This document shows positions 58,891 through 64,000 of a DNA stretch of 64,000 nucleotides, in pieces (positions within the stretch are counted from its first letter, which is position 1; each line of letters opens with the position of its first letter). The position numbers and the translations under genes are program-made. The notes below the pieces were generated by a model. It saw only the letters and a list, made by a program, of their open reading frames with translations. It did not search any database and was not told where the DNA came from. The stretch covers positions 16,819,492-16,883,491 of the forward strand of contig OY987225.1 in assembly GCA_963920705.1 (NCBI GenBank), written 5' to 3'. Source of the DNA: Odiellus spinosus. Its lineage: Eukaryota; Arthropoda; Arachnida; Opiliones; Phalangiidae.

Positions 58891-59932
58891 GTGACCCGAA
58901 CGTGATTCGAACACGCAGCCTTTTGATCTGGAGTCAAACGCGCTACCATTGCGCCATCGGGCCATGGGGTGTCTTCTCCCTTACATGTAGTTCAGATTTA
59001 TTACTAAAAAATCTAAAGCCTTCATTTTGAAATAAAAGTCACCCGAACTTGATTCGAAAACGCAACCTTTCAATCTGGAGTTTAACGAGCTACCATAGAG
59101 CCTTCATGCCACAAGGTATTAGCTTCCTTACATGTAGTACGCATTTATTACCTAAAAATCGAAAAGTACTTTTTCGAAAATAAAAGTGACCCGAACGTGA
59201 TTCGAAAACGTAGCCTTTTGATCTGGAACCAAACGCGCTATCATAGCGCTATCGGGCCATGGGGTGCCTACTCCCTTACTTGTAGTTCACATTTATTACC
59301 AAAAAATCGAAAAGTACTACTTTTTGAAATAAAAGTGACCCGAACGTGATTCGAACACGCAGCCTTTTGATCTGGAGTCATACGCGCTACCATTGCGCCA
59401 ACGGGCCATGGGGTGTCAGCTACCTTACATGTAGTTCATATTTATTACTAAAAAATCGAAAAGTACTACTTTTTCGAAAATAAAAGTGACCCGAACGTGA
59501 TTCGTACACGCAGCCTTTTGATCTGGAGTCAAACGCGCTACCATTGCGCCATCAGGCCATGGGGTGTCTGCTCCCTTACATGTAGTTCAGATTTATAACT
59601 AAAAAAACGAAAAGTACTAATTTTTGAAATAAAAGTCATCCGAACGTGATTCGAAAACGCAACCTTTTAATACGGAGTACAACGCACTACCATTGCGCCA
59701 TCATGCCACAAAGTATTAGCTTCCTTACATGTAGTACGCATTTATTACCTAAAAATCGAAAAGTACTTTTTCGAAAATAAAAGTGACCCGAACGTGATTC
59801 GAAAACGTAGCCTTTTGATCTGGAGCCAAACGCGCTATCATAGCGCCATCGGGCCATGGGGTGCCTACTCTCTTACATGTAGTTCACATTTATTACCAAA
59901 AAATCGAAAAGTACTACTTTTTGAAATAAAAG
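58891..59932. repeat. 1042-bp seven-unit duplication, copy 2
   Basis: Direct copy of the preceding seven units. Near its end (about 59780) it changes from the GTACGTGATT variant to GAACGTGATT and then follows the order of the 8.4-14.2 kb block. Confidence 0.75.
58892..58963 (-). tRNA. tRNA-Trp(CCA) intact copy, weak terminator
   Basis: 1042-bp twin of 57850 with the same flank lacking an immediate T4. Confidence 0.72.
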
Positions 59933-60231
59933 TCACCCGAACGTGATTCGAAAACGCAACCTTTTAATCTGGAGTACTACGCGCTACATTAGAGCTTTCA
60001 TGCCACAAGGTATTAGGTTCCTTACATGCAGTTCCCATTTATTACCTAAAAATCGAAAAGTACTTTTTCGAAAATAAAAGTGACCCGAACGTGATTCGAA
60101 CACGCAGCCTTTTGATCTGGAGTCAAACGCGCTACCATTGCGCCATTGGGCCATGTGGTGTCTGCTCCCTTACATGTAGTTCACATTTATTACTAAAAAA
60201 TCGAAAAGTACTACTTTTTCGAAAATTAAAG

Positions 60232-60303
60232 TGACCCGAACGTGATTCGAACACGCAGCCTTTTGATCTGGAGTCAAACGCGCTACCATTGCGCCATCGG
60301 GCC
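60232..60303 (-). tRNA. tRNA-Trp(CCA) intact copy, altered terminator
   Basis: Fourth copy of the 9621 lineage, unchanged, with CTTTAATTTT flank. Confidence 0.72.
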
Positions 60304-61420
60304 ATGAGGTGTCTGGTCCCTTACATGTAGTTCAGATTTATTACTAAAAATCTAAAGCCTTCATTTTTGAAATAAAAGTCACCCGAACTTGATTCGAAAA
60401 CTAAACCTTTCAATCTGGAGTTTAACGAGCTACCATAGAGCCTTCATGCCACAAGGTATTAGCTTCCTTACATGTAGTACGCATTTATTACCTAAAAATA
60501 GAAAAGTACTTTTTCGAAAATAAAAGTGACCCGAACGTGATTCGATAACGTAGCCTTTTGATCTGGAACCAAACGCCCTATCATAGCGCTATCGGGCCAT
60601 GGGATGCCTACTGCCTTACATGTAGTTCACATTTATTACCAAAAAATTGAAAAGTACTACTTTTTGAAATAAAAGTGACCCGAACGTGATTCGTACACGC
60701 AGCCTTTTGATCTGGAGTCAAACGCGCTACCATTGCGCCATCGGGCCATGGGGTGTCAGCTACCTTACATGTAGTTCATATTTATTACTAAAAAATCGAA
60801 AAGTACTACTTTTTCGAAAATAAAAGTGACCCGAACGTGATTCGTACACGCAGCCTTTTGATCTGGAGTCAAACGCGCTACCATTGCGCCATCAGGCCAT
60901 GGGGTGTCTGCTCCCTTACATGTAGTTCAGATTTAAAACTAAAAAAACGAAAAGTACTAATTTTTGAAATAAAAGTCACCCGAACGTGATTCGAAAACGC
61001 AACCTTTTAATACGGAGTACAACGCGCTACCATTGCGCCATCATGCCACAAAGTATTAGCTTCCTTACATGTAGTACGCATTTATTACCTAAAAATCGAA
61101 AAGTACTTTTTCGAAAATAAAAGTGACCCGAACGTGATTCGAAAACGTAGCCTTTTGATCTGGAGCCAAACGCGCTATCATAGCGCCATCGGGCCATGGA
61201 GTGCCTACTCTCTTACATGTAGTTCACATTTATTACCAAAAAATCGAAAAGTACTACTTTTTGAAATAAAAGTCACCCGAACGTGATTTGAAAAGGCAAC
61301 CTTTTAATCTGGAGTACTACGCGCTACAATAGAGCTTTCATGCCACAAGGTATTAGGTTCCTTACATGCAGTACCCATTTATTACCTAAAAATCGAAAAG
61401 TACTTTTTCGAAAATAAAAG

Positions 61421-61492
61421 TGACCCGAACGTGATTCGAACACGCAGCCTTTTGATCTGGAGTCAAACGCGCTACCATTGCGCCATCGGGCC
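61421..61492 (-). tRNA. tRNA-Trp(CCA) intact copy
   Basis: Counterpart of 26579 in the right array's six-unit expansion; T4 present. Confidence 0.75.
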
Positions 61493-61569
61493 ATGGGGTG
61501 TCTGCTCCCTTACATGTAGTTCACATTTATTACCAAAAAATCGAAAAGTACTACTTTTTGAAATAAAAG

Positions 61570-61641
61570 TGACCCGAACGTGATTCGAACACGCAGCCTT
61601 TTGATCTGGAGTCAAACGCGCTACCATTGCGCCATCGGGCC
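61570..61641 (-). tRNA. tRNA-Trp(CCA) intact copy
   Basis: Counterpart of 26728; complete cloverleaf with T4. Confidence 0.75.
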
Positions 61642-62166
61642 ATGGGGTGTCAGCTACCTTACATGTAGTTCATATTTATTACTAAAAAATCGAAAAGTAC
61701 TACTTTTTCGAAAATAAAAGTGACCCGAACGTGATTCGTACACGCAGCCTTTTGATCTGGAGTCAAACGCGCTACCATTGCGCCATCAGGCCATGGGGTG
61801 TCTGCTCCCTTACATGTAGTTCAGATTTAAAACTAAAAAAACGAAAAGTACTAATTTTTGAAATAAAAGTCACCCGAACGTGATTCGAAAACGCAACCTT
61901 TTAATACGGAGTACAACGCGCTACCATTGCGCCATCATGCCACAAAGTATTAGCTTCCTTACATGTAGTACGCATTTATTACCTAAAAATCGAAAAGTAT
62001 TTTTTCGAAAATAAAAGTGACCCGAACGTGATTCGAAAACGTAGCCTTTTGATCTGGAGCCAAACGCGCTATCATAGCGCTATCGGGCCATGGGGTGCCT
62101 ACTGCCTTACATGTAGTTCACATTTATTACCAAAAAATCGAAAAGTACTACTTTTTGAAATAAAAG

Positions 62167-62238
62167 TGACCCGAACGTGATTCGAACACGCAGCCTTTTG
62201 ATCTGGAGTCAAACGCGCTACCATTGCGCCATCGGGCC
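62167..62238 (-). tRNA. tRNA-Trp(CCA) intact copy
   Basis: Counterpart of 27325; complete cloverleaf with T4. Confidence 0.75.
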
Positions 62239-62760
62239 ATGGGGTGTCAGCTACCTTACATGTAGTTCATATTTATTACTAAAAAATCGAAAAGTACTAC
62301 TTTTTCGAAAATAAAGGTGACCCGAACGTGATTCGTACACGCAGCCTTTTGATCTGGAGTCAAACGCGCTACCATTGCGCCATCGGGCCATGAGGTGTCT
62401 GGTCCCTTACATGTAGTTCAGATTTATTACTAAAAATCTAAAGCCTTCATTTTGAAATAAAAGTCACCCGAACTTGATTCGAAAACTAAACCTTTCAATC
62501 TGGAGTTTAACGAGCTACCATAGAGCCTTCATGCCACAAGGTATTAGCTTCCTTACATGTAGTACGCATTTATTACCTAAAAATCGAAAAGTACTTTTTC
62601 GAAAATAAAAGTGACCCGAACGTGATTCGAAAACGTAGCCTTTTGATCTGGAACCAAACGCCCTATCATAGCGCTATCGGGCCATGGGGTGCCTACTGCC
62701 TTACATGTAGTTCACATTTATTACCAAAAAATCGAAAAGTACTACTTTTTGAAATAAAAG

Positions 62761-62832
62761 TGACCCGAACGTGATTCGAACACGCAGCCTTTTGATCTGA
62801 AGTCAAACGCGCTACCATTGCGCCATCGGGCC
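62761..62832 (-). tRNA. tRNA-Trp-like with UCA anticodon (UGA-reading)
   Basis: Fourth copy of the 11255 UCA lineage; cloverleaf and T4 intact. Confidence 0.7.
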
Positions 62833-64000
62833 ATGGGGTGTCAGCTACCTTACATGTAGTTCATATTTATTACTAAAAAATCGAAAAATACTACTTTTTC
62901 GAAAATAAAAGTGACCCGAACGTGATTCGTACACGCAGCCTTTTGATCTGGAGTCAAACACGCTACCATTGCGCCATCAGGCCATAGGGTGTCTGCTCCC
63001 TTACATGTAGTTCAGATTTATAACTAAAAAAACGAAAAGTACTAATTTTTGAAATAAAAGTCACCCGAACGTGATTCGAAAACGCAACCTTTTAATACGG
63101 AGTACAACGCGCTACCATTGCGCCATCATACCACAAAGTATTAGCTTCCTTAGATGTAGTACGCATTTATTACCTAAAAATCGAAAAGTACTTTTTCGAA
63201 AATAAAAGTGACCCGAACGTGATTCGAAAACGTAGCCTTTTGATCTGGAATCAAACGCGCTACCATAGCGCCATCGAGCCGTGGGGTGCCTACTCTCTTA
63301 CATGTAGTTCACATTTATTACCAAAAAATCGAAAAGTACTACTTTTTGAAATAAAAGTCACCCGAACGTGATTCGAAAACGCAACCTTTTAATCTGGAGT
63401 ACTACGCGCTACAATAGAGCTTTCATGCCACAAGGTATTAGCTTCCTTACATGTAGTACGCATTTATTACCTAAAAATCGAAAAGTACTTTTTCGAAAAT
63501 AAAAGTGACCCGAACGTGATTCGAACACGCAGCCTTTTGATCTGGAGTCAAACGCGCTACCATTGCGAAATCGGGCCATGGGGTGTCCGCTCCCTTACAT
63601 GTAGTTCACATTTATTACTAAAAAAACGAAAAGTACTACTTTTTCGAAAATAAAAGTGACCCGAACGTGATTCGAACACGCAGCCTTTTGATCTGGAGTC
63701 AAACGCGCTACCATTGCGCCAAGGGGCCATGGGGTGTCTGTTCCCTTGCATGTAGTTCACATTTATTACTAAAAAATCGAAAAGTACTACTTTTTCGAAA
63801 ATAAAAGTGACCCGAGCGTGATTCGAACACGCAGCCTCATGATCTGGAGTCAAACGCGCTACTATTGCGCCATCGGGTGTCTGCTCCCTTACATGTAGTT
63901 CAGATTTATAACTAAAAAAACGAAAAGTACTAATTTTTGAAATAAAAGTCACCCGAACGTGATTCGAAAACGCAACCTTTTAATACGGAGTACCACGCGC

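Larger units (their letters stand above)
61044..61938. repeat. 895-bp six-unit expansion, right-array copy
   Basis: Same expansion as at 26.2-27.1 kb, displaced by 34842 bp. It carries the same private variants (CCATGGAGTGCC, ATTTAAAACTAAAAAAACG), so the right array derives from a block that already had the expansion. Confidence 0.75.
49800..64000 (-). repeat. Right tRNA-Trp-derived tandem array (about 148-bp unit)
   Basis: Same unit, orientation and classes as the left array; about 96 units. It begins inside a spacer at AATAAAAGTCACCC, immediately after the hairpin that ends the 5.9-kb interruption, and runs off the window edge. Unlike the left array's inner edge, its inner edge is made of regular, well-conserved units. 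From about 59186 onward it is collinear with 24344-29158. Confidence 0.95.
59186..64000. repeat. Right-array copy of the 24344-29158 block
   Basis: Collinear with 24344-29158 at a constant offset of 34842 bp, including the six-unit expansion and the 131-residue tRNA-shadow ORF. Small differences were seen, such as CGCCATTGGGCC near 60144 and TGAAAAGGCAACC near 61290. Left of 59186 it instead matches the region around 8.3-8.5 kb. Confidence 0.85.

Overview
The window is eukaryotic repetitive DNA, most likely from an insect or other arthropod. It has no operons or Shine-Dalgarno-led genes. It contains degenerate CCTAA/TTAGG-like tracts, a fold-back (MITE-like) element with TA flanks, a probable retroelement 3' end and a FLYWCH-type zinc-finger fragment. 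The species cannot be named from the sequence.

About 91% of it (1-43916 and 49800-64000) is one head-to-tail tandem array with a repeat unit of about 146-151 bp. Dividing length by unit gives roughly 390 units. Each unit is a tRNA-Trp(CCA)-like gene of 72 nt read on the minus strand plus a spacer of about 76 bp. The best copies fold into a complete cloverleaf: acceptor stem GGCCCGA/TCGGGTC with discriminator A, D-stem GCGC/GCGC, anticodon loop CTCCAGA, T-loop TTCGAAT. They keep A- and B-box promoter motifs and usually have a T4 RNA polymerase III terminator one base past the gene. I found 42 copies with all stems intact and a CCA anticodon, 8 more that differ in the anticodon (UCA, complementary to the UGA stop codon), 4 with ACU, and several one-change variants. 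Most other units are degenerate and fall into recurring classes that alternate in higher-order repeats.

The array is hierarchical. Blocks of 3 to about 70 units have been duplicated in tandem: 446, 451, 577, 1042, 2980, 5783 and about 9986/10881 bp. An 895-bp (six-unit) internal expansion is shared by two distant copies. The 5783-bp duplication looks almost identical between copies, so it is either very recent or an assembly duplication. Several joins lie at the same phase of the unit, next to the AATAAAAG just before the tRNA 3' end.

The array is interrupted once, at 43917-49799, by about 5.9 kb of unrelated DNA. In order it holds a 494-bp fold-back element with TA flanks, a degenerate TTAGG-like repeat block, a FLYWCH-like ORF whose 3' end lies in an 18-bp-arm hairpin, AT-rich DNA with diverged long repeats, a 20-bp minisatellite between terminal inverted repeats, a featureless stretch, and a GC-richer probable retroelement 3' end finishing in a strong hairpin. 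Removing this segment restores the normal unit sequence exactly at the join.

No protein-coding gene is well supported. The many ORFs in the array (recurrent RWRNGSAFDSRSKGCVFESR and VARLTPDQKAACS strings) are translations of tRNA sequence, not proteins.
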